Below, in pieces: positions 13,601 to 24,900 of a stretch of DNA of 64,000 nt (its first letter is position 1; each line of letters starts with the position of its first letter). Origin of the DNA: Phoronis australis (taxonomy: Eukaryota; Phoronida; Phoronidae). Under the pieces are notes generated by a model. It ran no database searches, was not told where the DNA came from, and saw nothing but the letters and a program-made list of their open reading frames with translations. The position numbers and the translations under genes were made by a program. Location: positions 189,129-253,128 of the forward strand of contig NMRA01000168.1 in the NCBI GenBank assembly GCA_002633005.1, read 5' to 3'.

Positions 13601-16561
13601 GGTTTATAGTCAGTTTTTACTTATTTAATAACTTGTAATGTTTTAAATGGCACTAATACATTTATTAATGGCGGAATTGGTGAGTGTTAAAACTCTTCCA
13701 ATATTTGACCTGTGTCTTCAGCTCACCTGTTTATTACAGGTGTTCAACCTAGACATCCCAATGTGTCTGTTTACACTTCATGGTCATACAGCTGGGGTTA
13801 CAGCACTCCATCTCAGGGCTGATAAGGTAATATTTAACCTTTTCTAGAATATGTTGGAAAGGTTTTTACAAAACGTACTGAAGGGAAGACCATTTTTAGG
13901 GATATTTTTAGTTAATACACAATTTTCCAGTTATCCTAGACAATTTTTGAACTTGAATTAATTGTGCAAGGGTCACTCCAGAGGTGACGTCCACAGTCCA
14001 AATCATTTCCCCGCGATCTTTGTTGATGCGACTGTTCAATGTGAATATCTGTGGATTGTGTGCTGAAAATTACCACTCATATTAGCTTGTGACGAGTATT
14101 CTGCGACAGTCCTAGATTTAGCAATCAATTGATCTGCAGTGGACAGGAAATGGATGGAGTTGTGAACCAAAATCTGAAACTCGTGATGAAGATATAGTAG
14201 ACAGTGGAGGTGTTAAGAACTTTTTTCATGACCAGGAAATCAACGCCTGTTTGTTAGAACCAAAATCCAGTGAGGATTAATACAGACAGGGTCTGGCAGC
14301 TATTGAGACGTGGAAGACAGACACCTGGGCTCCCACCGAGTTTACATCACACCTAACAATTCCTTCCCTACACTCCTGCCACATTTGAAACAACAATATA
14401 ACTTTACTCAGATCAATGATCAATTTCTCAAAAAATGTTTCCTCGGCATGTTCTTTAGACCTGGACGACTTACTGTCCTCACTTGGCGATGAGCTGGGTC
14501 TTTATTCATTTCCACTGCTCTGCATCGCTGCAGGGCTGCTTATATGCTCTGAGCTGGAAACACCACCAGCATATGGTGAAGCTGTGCTGGTTGTTGGTCT
14601 TGGGTGCTGCGTCAACTGCTGTTTCAAAAACGCACTCCAAGGAGGTGGCGAGGGAGCAGAGACGAAAGTAAATATCGAGAGAATAGATTCTTTATTCAGA
14701 ACGCGTTTTGGAGGTACCTTCATGATCTCTGCGTACATGTCTATTTCGTAATTTGACTGACGGTACAAAATGTTTTCCACTCATGCAATAATTCTGTTCT
14801 GCCTAAGCTGAAGCATGAACAGGCAAGGCTGCATTCTTTACTCAAAAACGAGCCAACTTCTACGTATCTGGTCATCCTCAGTAAATCTGTGAAACGGGAT
14901 ATCTGTACTCTTTGACAGCTTATCATGTGTGTATCTCGGCACGCAAAAGCCTGGGGGTATATTGAATTACACGTTGACGAAGTCAAATAATGGTCTAACT
15001 TGCTTCAAGCTAACAAACACTATGACACACACAATGTCTAACACAGTCCTAAGTGCATGAAAACAAAGATGTCGGGAAATGCTCTGTGTGTAAAGTGAAG
15101 TAAATCAGTATTTGACCCAAGTCTGACAGCCGATGTGACTTTGTAACTTAATTTGTAGATGTTTTCTGCAAGACACTTTAACAGATTATGTTGCCAGAAC
15201 ATATTATTTGTGAATTGAAACAAATGTTGTTTGTGTATTCCGTTATCTTGGTTTTAGTAGAGGAGTTATTTTTTATCTATTTTAAGGGGTATTTCTTCCT
15301 TATTTACACTCTTCAGGTTTGAAGTGGATTAACTGTAGCAAATGTTCTCAAAATTCTTATGCCATAATTGCAGTTGGTTTCTACTATAGGAAGGAATTCA
15401 ATGATCACCTGCAATTCATTTGAAGTCCAGTTTTGGAAAGGTTGGCAAACCCTGTCAAAACTATGACTTCGGCACCTTTTTGAGATGGGAAATGTTCTCA
15501 TGATTTTTGTTGATATTACAAATTTTACTGTTTGTTATTATTACTGAGACTTATTTTGTCTTGTTGAAATAAGTTGCATTTTAGGTTGTAAGAATGAAAT
15601 GTCCCTTTAACCTGTAGAGAATTGCAGAAAAAAGTCATAATTTGTATTGCTTTCAATCCTTTCAGTCAGTGGTATTTGCTGTGAGTGGTTCCGAGGATGG
15701 TTCCGTGCGAATATGGAACCTTGAGACGGGGTCGTGCGTCCACAAGTTATGTCGGCACACATCTACCGTAACCACTCTGACTTCTACGTCAGAGTACGTG
15801 ATCAGTGCAGGACTCGACGACAAACTGTGCATCTGGGAGAGACGTAAGGGACAGTTGCTACACAGTATACAAGTGGTAAGCATAGCCACGAATGTTCTGT
15901 GGCATTTTGTATTGTATGCTATTGCCATTATATAATATACTTAGAGAGACAGGCAAAGGGTTCGATCTTTTTCAGTGGGACTTTGCTTTTAATTTCCAAA
16001 ACTGCACTGTGTGGGGAACACTGTAAAATGAAACTTTGTTGACTACGCTTCATTTTTTGGGCTTATTCTTGTGGAGTGGTGAAGGCGTTGAAGACCCAGG
16101 GTGCATTGCGTAGACGAACACTCCTGAAAAAAGCTAGTATGATCTCGTGCTTTGGTTGTAATGCATGGTGATCTCTCGGGAAGTCTAGCTTGGTCTTGCG
16201 AGCTTCTTGTGCATACAGAAGGCAGCTCCAGTCTGTACTTTGGCTTGTTTTGAATCGTTTCAATAATAGCCAGTTCTTTTGCAGGTTTGATAACTATGGT
16301 GTTTTTTGTTTTCAGGACCCTGGCTACTGTAATACAGTTGCCATGCTAACCAACAAACTTCTGGTCAGTGGTGGACAGGGTTGTCTGTTATTATGGGATG
16401 CAGGCAAAGGTGATATCATCAAGTCTATACGACTTGGCGATTATGATTACTCTGTGTTTGTTCGCCAAGTCTCCGTCATCAATAATGCCTCGGTTGTGTG
16501 CGATTATGCAAATGAACTCAGAGTTGTTCACTTTCCATCCGTGTTGGAAAAAGCCGACTGA
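101..16561 (+). CDS. SCAP: SCAP, SREBP cleavage-activating protein (17 exons, 5' partial)
   Basis: Sterol-responsive ER membrane escort that carries SREBP to the Golgi for cleavage. Exons by eye: 101-213, 844-938, 1552-1650, 2085-2196, 3193-3416, 5171-5309, 5981-6101, 7295-7700, 8107-8222, 10199-10653, 11035-11231, 11590-11681, 12006-12100, 12410-12591, 13740-13826, 15666-15875, 16316-16561. Each has AG/GT borders and every junction keeps phase, giving 995 codons plus a TGA stop. The first exon enters inside the sterol-sensing domain, near human residue 340; earlier exons lie outside the window. Recognised stretches are [49 protein letters not shown], seven WD40 blades and the ending PSVLEKAD, matching the human ending PSVLEKLD. 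A 367-bp repeat duplicates the start of the eighth exon (see 6437-7374). Identity is firm; individual splice sites are predictions. Confidence 0.95.
443..544. repeat. 51-bp tandem duplication, two copies
   Basis: Copies at 443-493 and 494-544 share TATTGGAATTCTGTAATAAC and the rest of the unit, with one clear difference (acacgcaacgg against acacacaacgg). It lies in a SCAP intron and looks like a recent local duplication. Confidence 0.85.
2085..7700 (+). CDS. SCAP: SCAP exons 4-8 of the window: cytosolic MELADL-type loop, luminal loop and last two membrane helices
   Basis: Exon 2085-2196 opens with LSDL, so the sorting hexapeptide reads MELSDL against human MELADL. Exon 3193-3416 is a Pro/Ser/Thr-rich cytosolic linker ending in [14 protein letters not shown]; 5171-5309 begins the seventh helix ([11 protein letters not shown]). 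Exon 5981-6101 holds the strongly conserved luminal stretch around [18 protein letters not shown]. Exon 7295-7700 continues with [10 protein letters not shown], a luminal segment, the eighth helix ([19 protein letters not shown]) and a basic cytosolic neck, and ends at LLLKGHAQ, where the first WD40 blade starts. Topology follows the human protein and is inferred. Introns 3417-5170 and 6102-7294 carry repeats listed separately. Confidence 0.9.
2385..2460. repeat. Partial copy of a hairpin-forming dispersed repeat
   Basis: The phrase cgtgcccaaattttgagaac followed by agttttctccacagaataacgggcatc closely matches 51590-51660. Related foldback sequence occurs at 32965-33115. It lies in the SCAP intron 2197-3192, in which I see nothing else. 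Confidence 0.45.
4526..4665. repeat. 20-bp tandem repeat, about 7 degenerate copies
   Basis: Units of the form aatataattcaagcttgctc follow each other every 20 bases inside the SCAP intron 3417-5170. Differences between copies suggest an old array. I see nothing else in that 1.75-kb intron except a short dispersed repeat near 3790-3870. Confidence 0.8.
6437..7374 (+). repeat. 367-bp direct duplication including the acceptor and start of SCAP exon 8, with a single N between copies
   Basis: Copies at 6437-6803 and 7008-7374 have a constant offset of 571 bases and differ at only a few positions. Each holds the end of the intron, the CAG acceptor and the first 80 bases of the coding exon. The first copy stops at a single N (6804), after which unrelated sequence runs to 7007. 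The likeliest reading is two overlapping allelic contigs left unmerged, so only the 7295-7700 exon is intact. A real tandem duplication would give a broken exon copy. Confidence 0.85.
8107..16561 (+). CDS. SCAP: SCAP exons 9-17 of the window: C-terminal WD40 propeller
   Basis: The cytosolic WD40 domain binds the C-terminal half of SREBP. Blade-like segments are [12 protein letters not shown] (8107-8222), [20 protein letters not shown] with [11 protein letters not shown] (11035-11681), [16 protein letters not shown] (12006-12100), [20 protein letters not shown] (12410-12591), [12 protein letters not shown] (13740-13826), [16 protein letters not shown] and [15 protein letters not shown] (15666-15875), and [17 protein letters not shown] (16316-16561). 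Exon 10199-10653 is the long insert between the first two blades: acidic and Lys/Glu-rich, poorly conserved apart from [11 protein letters not shown]. The stop is TGA at 16559-16561. The final intron contains a dispersed repeat at about 16080-16270. Confidence 0.93.
9010..9280. repeat. TCGAGT/ACTCGA-rich block in a SCAP intron
   Basis: TCGA occurs about ten times in this stretch, mostly as TCGAGT or ACTCGA in both orientations, giving short overlapping hairpins. A looser relative with repeated aaactcg and caaacttg lies at 42890-43160. Otherwise the intron 8223-10198 shows nothing I can identify. Confidence 0.5.
10070..10146. mobile_element. Possible end of a TIR element (terminus atacggta)
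   Basis: The stretch ends in cacatatacggtag just before the SCAP acceptor at 10198. That terminus resembles the ends of the TIR elements at 50271-51390 and 63035-64000. No partner terminus was found, so this may be a remnant or chance. Confidence 0.2.
13370..13600. repeat. Dispersed repeat sharing gagaccaattttgtggcagc
   Basis: The phrase gagaccaattttgtggcagc followed by aagtggtc recurs in altered form near 3800-3850 and 20380-20430, the latter in a ZCWPW2-like intron. It is an interspersed repeat of unknown class in the SCAP intron 12592-13739. I see nothing else in that intron. Confidence 0.4.
16080..16270. repeat. Dispersed repeat in the last SCAP intron, related to 35890-36010
   Basis: Shared phrases include agctagtatgatctcgtgct against agctagtgtgatcatgtgct, then a tggtgat...cgg/taagtct stretch and the word cgtctacgaa or its relatives near one end. 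Two copies with about 75 percent match by eye indicate an old element of unknown class. Confidence 0.45.
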
Positions 16562-16656
16562 CAAGTGAGTCAGATTAAATGCATAAATATGGAACTATGT
16601 AGGTTATGTTGTTTTCAGTAACGATGTGCTCTCCATTTTGTATTATGCTTGTGATC

Positions 16657-16662
16657 ATTAAA
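16657..16662 (+). other. Candidate proximal poly(A) signal of SCAP (ATTAAA)
   Basis: ATTAAA lies 96 bases after the SCAP stop. A canonical AATAAA at 17451-17456 is the alternative distal signal. Sequence alone does not decide between them. Confidence 0.35.
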
Positions 16663-17450
16663 GAGATTGACCACTGTGTGACAGGCAATCATTTTAATTT
16701 ATGCTTTGCAATTTACGGTAAAATTCCACTAATTTCCAACAATTACACTTGCTAAAATTGATCCTTTTGAAATTTTCACAGCTGCACTTTCTAAAACATT
16801 GAAAGAAGCTAGGAATACTTTACTTAAAGATCAATGATGAGGCGTTTATTAGGTGCTACTTATCTTCAAAAAGAGCTAAAAAGTAAAATTTCACTTGTGC
16901 ACCATATTATGTGCTTAATTGATAAGATTTTACTGTATAGTTTATCCCAATAAGTAGCCATAAATATTTTGTGAGAGAAGACAGTCTTTGTATTGAAGAA
17001 ATGGTCAATTTAATTGAAATTACAAGTTTAATCTTTGTAGTGTTCATGTTCTTGAAAACTTGGTGCCATGATTAAGATGCATAAATCAAGAATAGGTAAT
17101 GTCATGTTCTGCTTCATTACTCCTTTGATTTGTGTACATTTCGACAACTGTGGTATTGTTACAATTCTGTGAATTACCTGATTTTGTTATAAATTATATT
17201 TATTTAAAATCTATGATAGTTTGAAAACTAGATAGAATGAGTTGATGTGTTACAACACTAGAACTTGAGAATGCATTCTCTTTTGTGGCAAATATTGGTA
17301 ATTGCTGACTTGTTTTTAAGTAGACAGTTGGAAGTGTATATAAACAGTTTGTACTTGTTAAGTCTGGAACAAATTTCTCCGTCTATTTTATAAATGTGTA
17401 ACCTCTTTTATGCCAGAATTGTTTTTACGCTTAGTAAATTTGTTGTTTCG

Positions 17451-17456
17451 AATAAA
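17451..17456 (+). other. Candidate distal poly(A) signal of SCAP (AATAAA)
   Basis: AATAAA is followed by a T- and GT-rich stretch (gggtgtgtttc) typical of a downstream element. If used, the SCAP 3' UTR is about 0.9 kb and ends roughly 100-150 bases from the 3' end of the convergent gene. The stretch 16562-17450 shows no gene. Confidence 0.45.
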
Positions 17457-17620
17457 TTTTGTCACAAGTCTGCCTTTGTTCATTTTACTGGGTGTGTTTC
17501 AGTCACCACCACCTTCACAACATTATCTTTAAATCTGTTGTCAACGTCAAAATTATGTGCAATATTATCTCTTTGGACAGTTAGAGTGCTATCAATTAAA
17601 TTGGAATTCGTGTTTACTTA

Positions 17621-17626
17621 TTTATT
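17621..17626 (-). other. Poly(A) signal of the ZCWPW2-like gene (AATAAA on the minus strand)
   Basis: TTTATT on the plus strand reads AATAAA on the minus strand, 52 bases past the stop codon at 17678-17680. This implies a very short 3' UTR. Confidence 0.5.
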
Positions 17627-17677
17627 TACTTACAGAAACAGTATTTCTAAAACATCTCTTCACACTTTGAAAATCAT

Positions 17678-20600
17678 TCACAGCATTAGAAGTGAGTCGT
17701 ATTCATCAAGCTGGTCTTCCAATGCCTTCAGCTCTTGATAAACTTGTTCTGAGAATGTACTGGTGTCCTCACTGTGCAATTCATCAGGCATGTGCACTGA
17801 AATGAATATACATTTATCACAAATGAGTTAAATTACATGAGAAATAACCAATATGCTTCAACTAACACTTTTGCACGTTTACATTGATGTCTCAAGGCCA
17901 TACTGTGAGTCCAACAACAAAACAGTTTGATGCATTAGGTTTTGGTTCCATGGTACCCACTGATGAATGGATATAGTAACTCTTGAACTGTGGTAGATAA
18001 TAGTGATATAGGGCAAAAGAGCACCAAAATGCTTAACAATGGACTAGATTTATATGAAGATATTAAGCCTGGATTCAGAAACCCGTTGTCTGAAGTTGAA
18101 AACAAATGGGAGGTTTTTCTTCGAGCAAAAATGATCCTTATTTTACTTCTTACATGTGCCTTTTCCTGTACTATGAACAGAATATCATAAAATATAGCTT
18201 TTCGTTTTATCTTTTTTATTTTTTCACGAACGTTTGAACACATTTTAAAGACTTACTGAGTGTGTGGTCAGTATGGCATTCAAATTCCAACTCGGCATAT
18301 TGCTTAAAGTTTGGCACTGTCTTTACTTGGGGACTGTCTCCATAATATGATATTTTGAATGGTTCGTTCTGACTTTCTTTCTCTGAAAAAGGTCAAAATT
18401 GGAGTTAATGATGTAGTCAAGATATATGAGCAACACAAATGTGAAAGTATTTGAAAAGACTACAAGGTGCACATTTAAAGTCAAAACAACAAAATATTCC
18501 ACTTGGTTTAAGTTGAAATCCAGTTGGTCTGGTCAATTTTCACTGTCAAAAACAACTGCGAAGATTAAAGGCCCAGCAACAACTTTCACATTGCTGACTT
18601 TTCATATTGGCACTCTTCAGAACAGTGAGAGCATGAAAACGACTTGTGCAGTGAACCGAACTCAGCATTTGGTGGACAGAAATTTAATTACTTTAGTGGT
18701 TCGTTTATTTAAGAACTGGAATAAATCCCAGTGTCAACCCCTACAATTATTGGGAATATTTTTTGAAACATTTATTCAGTCATATAGACAATACAAAAAG
18801 CGGTAAAATTTAACTGGGATAAATTCGAAGAATGTTAACAGTGCTTTCCCAGTCAATCACATTCACCCTGAGTCACTAATTTTAGCTTTTTTACATCGGC
18901 TGGGATTGAAATTCTACCACATTATCGGTCACAGTGCGACTGACTTCACATTCTTTGCATTGGGAAATGTATGGAACATAATGTCCTTCATCCATGGATA
19001 TCTCGAGAGGTTTGCCTTTTTCTGTTTGCCATTAGGACACTCCACCGCACAGCAGTGGAAATTTGCGGGCATTATGATAGCAGGAAAGGTGTTAAAACAG
19101 TGTTCATACCAGTAGGCATGATCAACAATATTCTAGCTTGGTTAAACAGCAGGCTCCAAATTTAGCACAATTATCTAAGGGGCAAAATGCCTCTGGCTTT
19201 TGCATGAAAAGAATCCTACGTTTCCAACCATCGCTGTCCTGTGCAATGGAATTTAGGAGATACAACTGTGGGTGCAAAAAACAAAATTGCCACCACGGAA
19301 TGCCACAGAACTTACTCACCAAAAAACCCACATCAGTCGTGCTGTTGCCAATAGGAAAACACCTGCCAAATTTAATGACCTTTTGAACAGTTTGTCGGAT
19401 GGAGAGCCTACCATAAAAGTAATAAAAACGGTCACTAGATGGCGCAGATTACATGACACAATGTCTAATCCCGCCATTCGAGCATACAAAAGTGTTGTCA
19501 TCACTTTAAAAGAAATCTATTTACCAAAGTTCATGAAATTTTGTCAAGGAACTCTGAATATAGAGGGGTTTACTTAACAAATAAAATAGTCAGTAGGGGT
19601 CAGCCACATAGTTCGATATTTAGAAAAAAAATACTTGCCTAATCTCACAAATCCTTCAAGGATAACAGCTGTGAACACAAAAAAAATGCTACTAAGGGAC
19701 ACAACAGAAGTCGTCGACACCATTCAGAAAATTGACATCCAATGTGGCTGTGGTCTTCTCAGCAGGAACACATCTGCCAATTTTCATAAGAATCTTTCAC
19801 ACAGCTTGGCAGATAGAAGGAGATGCCAAAAAACAGACTCATAAATTATAAAAATGGCCTGTATCAATGATTGCAGAATACATCGAACTCGTCCAAAAAT
19901 GGAAAGGCGTCATCATTCCCCAAAAAATATGATAAAAATTTGTCATGGAATTGTCGAGACTTTATAGAAGTAAACATAAAAATGTGAAACTGCCACTAGG
20001 GCGCACAGCGGTAGTCAGATCTGTCCAAAATTCATCATAGGGGTTAGGAGACACAGTTGCAGATTGTCAATAGGGGGCGTCACAGTCAGAATTGTCCTCG
20101 TGATTTCCACCTGCTAGTTTGTGACCCTTGGTAACTGGCCCATTATTTAGATTCCTCCAGCAGAATTAAAGCAGAATACTCATGGCTTTGGAGTTCTACT
20201 TTTTAGTTTTAGGTTTTAAAATCACACTTCTTGAACGATTTTCAAAAACCTAATTACTACACATACTTTTCACACAGAACTACAAACACGCGATCCAAAA
20301 ACTTTCAAAATGAAAATTTAAAAATTACTATTGTCAACCCCAGCATTTATAACCATGTTTATGCAGAAATCATCTCGAATCTGACTAAGGAACAAGTTAG
20401 TACCAGATTTGTGGCAGCAAGTGGGTAAAATCATGTCTGAGAATGCAGGTCATTTCAAGCCATTTTAAGCTCTAAACCTCTACAGTTGCTGACCGGGCCG
20501 GTCTCCCAGCAATTTACAGAATGAGTAACTAGCACACTATTCAGAGCATAGTGTTGGAAATTTGGAATGGTCATTAACATGCAGGCATGCCAAGCAAGTA

Positions 20601-21928
20601 TTACCTTCGACCTAAGGCATACACTAGGTTGAGTTTGGTAAGTCATTTATGATACTAACAGTAGATGTCCCTGGGTTGTCGGCACAGAATCACTCATTGA
20701 CTAGAGTGTCCTGCTTCTTTTTCCCAGGTTTTAGTCTAGTCTCTAGGAAAGGCAGCTCTAACGCAGAATGTGTTAAAGCCATGGCAAAAGAGACATGAAG
20801 TTTTTTGATCAACCTCTTGTCAGGTCAGATTTTAATATATAAGTTAATTGTTTGTTTTATACACAGGTTTGTAAAAAACAGTTATTTTTATGCATCAAAA
20901 TGGTCACCTATGAAAAATTTTCTGGTAATACACAATTGTCTCACATATTTTTATTAAATTTATTAAGGCAAATGAAATTGTTCTAATACATGGCTTCTGT
21001 GAAATGAATTAGTAGCATTAAAGAAAAGCATAAATACAAATGCAGCGCCACCTTTTAGCAAACAACAAAGTGACTGTAGCAGACAACAATGCCCAGCTCA
21101 CAGAGAACTGTTGAAAGTTGGTTGTCTCATTTCACAACTGCATAACAGCCAACTCCCGTTTTTGATGGAACCATCCCACTTTTTGAAGCTTTGTCTTGCA
21201 TACCACCACACTGAGAATATTTTGCTTTTTGACACATACAACAAAATCTACGATTTATAGGGTATACTGGCTTTGTGCTTCTTCACTTGGGATGTGCCCC
21301 TATTTTTGTGTTCCATTTGTCCCTTGTGGTATGAACCTCGCTTTTTATCATTTTTGAATAGCAGCACTTCACTGAGTACACCTGCAATGTAAAATGACCA
21401 GTGATGCAAACTCGCACAGGGGGGGGGAGGCGCTACAGGAACTATAAACTGCCGGGTCCGGCAGTCACACTTTTACCACCTATCCACACACTCATGTTGT
21501 TTAGGATATTGTCCTGATGATAACAAGGAACATCTTAATGCCATCATTTTAGTGTGTACAGGTTTGACATTGCATGTCATCCCCCAAACACAGACTTGCA
21601 GTTTGCAAAGGAATCTGACCCAAGTCGGAGCGTTCTGGCCGCCTACTTAGGACGGTTGCAAATCGTGCCATGAGTCCCCGCAATCCGAGTGAGTGAAATG
21701 TTACAAATGAAATTATCATATAAACATATTTAAAAAAGGAATCTGCATTCCTGTTTTACACATTCCAGTCTGGCTGCATAATGTTGGGACCACAAAGATG
21801 TGAAACAGAACAGAAAATTCAGTTTACTCAATCTAAGAAGTTCAACAAACCGTTATCTTTTGATATGGTAAAGTGACATTGTTCATCAATCTTGTCTATT
21901 TCAGCCATGAGTGACACCATGTCACTAT
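17678..21928 (-). CDS. ZCWPW2: C-terminal tail exons of the ZCWPW2-like gene
   Basis: Exons 21928-21851, 18382-18257 and 17796-17678 encode MVSLMAEIDKIDEQCHF, FKISYYGDSPQVKTVPNF and EQVYQELKALEDQLDEYDSL, ending LML and stop. The last stretch is a short predicted coiled coil that resembles the final residues of human ZCWPW2 (helix with EIDAL near the end). For exon 21928-21851 I chose the donor at 21850 (GTTTGT), because a later GTAAAC would include an in-frame stop. The 3.5-kb intron 18383-21850 holds repeats but no recognisable gene. Confidence 0.8.
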
Positions 21929-24900
21929 CTGGAAAAAAATGTTACTGTCAATGCATGTCAAGAGTTTGATGTAACTAGATAAAATCAGTCGCCAGCTTCA
22001 TGTTTGCAGCATCTTAGTGACTCGATCAGTGGTGGATACTTAAGTAAAAAAAACCAAAATCACAAAAAATGAAAAAAAAAGAAAATTATCAGCTAAAACA
22101 AAATTTTGGGATTACTGTTTAATGAGACAGACTTTTTTTTGACTTTGACCAGAGTACAAAACAACAAAATCTATTTTTGTGATATTATTATAAATCACCA
22201 ATTCTCACTGTTGTCTGGGGACATTTGTTGAAATGAAGGATGGTGTCCTTTATTTAGATACGCTAATACTCTACTATCTAACATCTGGTATTTAGCATAG
22301 CAATAGAGCATTTGAATGCTACTGTGTAGGTAGTGAGTTCAATTCCACTTCACTACTATTACTACTACCATAACGCTACTGCTAATTTCTGCAAAGTACC
22401 TTTTATCGCTGAGTGGAGAATGTTCCTCTAAACTCATGAGAAGCCTTCCCTTACTGCAATAACCTATTTTATTAGAGAACTTGGAAAGCATGTTTTAAAG
22501 AACAGGTTTTAATTTACTGTTTGGTTGCCAGCATCTTGGTTCGATTTTGATGAATAAATAGTAGGAATGAGCGCAATGAGGCAGTTGGAATTTCATTGAA
22601 AAAATTGATTGTTATGCACGACATTAAACCAAAACCAGTTAAACATGGCACATTTTCCTGATTGCTCTACCAACGTGCAATGAACTAAATTTTTGCACAT
22701 TTAAATTGAAAAAACTTTCATATGAAGTCAATACTGGAAGACATTTAATAGCCTCAGTGAAGCTAATGATACCATGACTGATGTAAAGGTATTTTTCTGG
22801 AAATCTGGCCATCACTTTAGAATTGTATTTGGTGAAAATGGTGCCCAATTGGTGTTGGGTTATTTTGTTTAAAAAGGTTGTCCAATTTAGGGACATATCC
22901 AGGTATGCCTATGCAGCGAGAGTTTGCCCCAACAAGACCATTTGTATCATGTTCAATGAGAGTCTTACCACGTTTAGCGTACACCAGAAGTTTAAGTCTG
23001 CAGCCAATTAAAGCCACCTTGTAGCTGTCTTATTTTGCATAACCATAGTAAATGGAGAGCAGAATCTTCAACAGAGATGGTTACAAAAAGTAAAAATAAA
23101 TCTTACCATGAGCAGTTAAAGTTGAAATGGCTGAGTGAGAGGAAATGGTGATATTACGAGGTTCCTTTTTTACCTTTTCCATGCCCACTTGTTTACGAAA
23201 GGATTTTACATTTTGTACAGCTGAAGAAAAGTCCCGGCCATGAACATATTCTTCATAAGGAAGAAGATTTCTAGAAGAAAGGAATAAGACAAACAATTTA
23301 TTTTGAGAAATTTTTAAATAACAGGCTCATTAAGAATAATGTAACTATGAGTTAACATCATGTATCAATACAGAAATACTAATTAACAATATTGATAATC
23401 AACTGCACAATTTGTGCTGTATGAGCGTAAAAGAATTGATTTGCTCAGAGAAAGTAACAACAAAAAAGAATAGAGACCAGATTTGTATCTGTTGTAGTTT
23501 GATTTTCTTATGGTTCATTTAAAAAAAGGAGCATGCCTACTGGATGTAAAACCGCTTCACTAAGCCCCCTTGTCCACTAACACCAGTGAGCTCCTTGTGA
23601 ATACCAGACCAGCCTCCATTCTTTCGGGGTACCTACAATGTTGGGTATATGAAGTTGATTCAAAAGTATCACTGAGAAAGGTAATGAAGGACAAGGTTAA
23701 GCTTCTTCACTCAGAACCCAATATAGCACAATAATTGTGAAATACGGTACCATTTTGTGACAAAAGTTTACCTTGTCATCAATCAGTATGTGGTAAAGGT
23801 ATCTTACCATGTTTTGATTTTGCAGTGAGCTTTTGGAAAATAGAAAATTGCCTCTAAGGGAGTTATTTTGCTCAAATTGGAAGAAACTTTTCCATTCAAG
23901 GTATTCATAATTTGATGTCTCAAAAAATTCATGCCAAAGTTTTCAAAAACACTGAAAAAGACATTAAAATCCCAGTGACTGGGTGACCCTCTCTGTACCC
24001 AAGTGATATCAAGTGAAATACAACTTAGAAAAAGAAAACATAAAATACGACTGACGACACCATTGTCGGAAACGGTTCCCGGAGAAAAGCAATGTTTTGT
24101 ATTCCCTAAAATTGCCTTCTTAAAAAAATTTTGTTATGGAAAACCTCCGCATCATAAGTTTTCTAAAACTTTTTCGAAGAATGTACGATTAAGAGCACAT
24201 TTTCAAGTGCATTGTGACGATCAGTACTTCAAAAAAGGTTGGGGACCCATAAATACAATTGTTCTGGCAGTGGCCCAACATCGATAGTTGACGTTGTCTC
24301 ATATTTTCTCTTTTACGCTTAGCCTTTTTTCTGTACTACTGCCAACCAATATGCCAGTGATAACGGTTTCACCTTCGTTAACACCTTCTCTCTTTCTACA
24401 GCCCTGGAAACAAAAATCACTAATACAACACAAATGTTTGTGTTGACAGTTACAGTGCGCACCTTTGCATAGCCTCCTCTATCGTGAACAGCCAGAAACA
24501 GTTGGAACAAGTCGATATGTACTCCACGCCACAGGGGCAGTTTAAGAGCCAAGCCATTTCTTAACATGAACCGCTTCACATCATGTTCAAATGCTTTCTT
24601 GTTCCTGCTGTACATCTAAGGAAGAACAGGTGTGCTTTTGCAACAACGATGCTAGCAATGATGAGATGGAACCCTGACCCTGTTAAGGTCAAGAAGATAT
24701 TGGAACTTAAAAGTGTCAAATTTGGCTAACACCATAGTCTCGCAAATAGCTGATCAGATTCAAATGTAACTTTCATATACTCGCTTTATGTAATGTTCTC
24801 CAAAACAAAATTAGTAATTGTTTTTAAAAAGGTTCCACTTTTGCATAAAGGTGATAACAAAAATAGAACTTAGGTATTTTTATTAACAAATCAAAAGTTG

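Noticed and set aside
21831-21928. Alternative end of the ZCWPW2-like gene at an in-frame TGA (LLNFLD then stop)
   Set aside because: Using the donor at 21850 joins two further exons in phase, and the last resembles the ZCWPW2 C-terminus. A shorter isoform stopping here cannot be excluded.
24003-24287. 94-codon plus-strand frame inside the ARID gene
   Set aside because: Lys/His-rich, lies in an intron on the opposite strand, and has no motif or splice partner.
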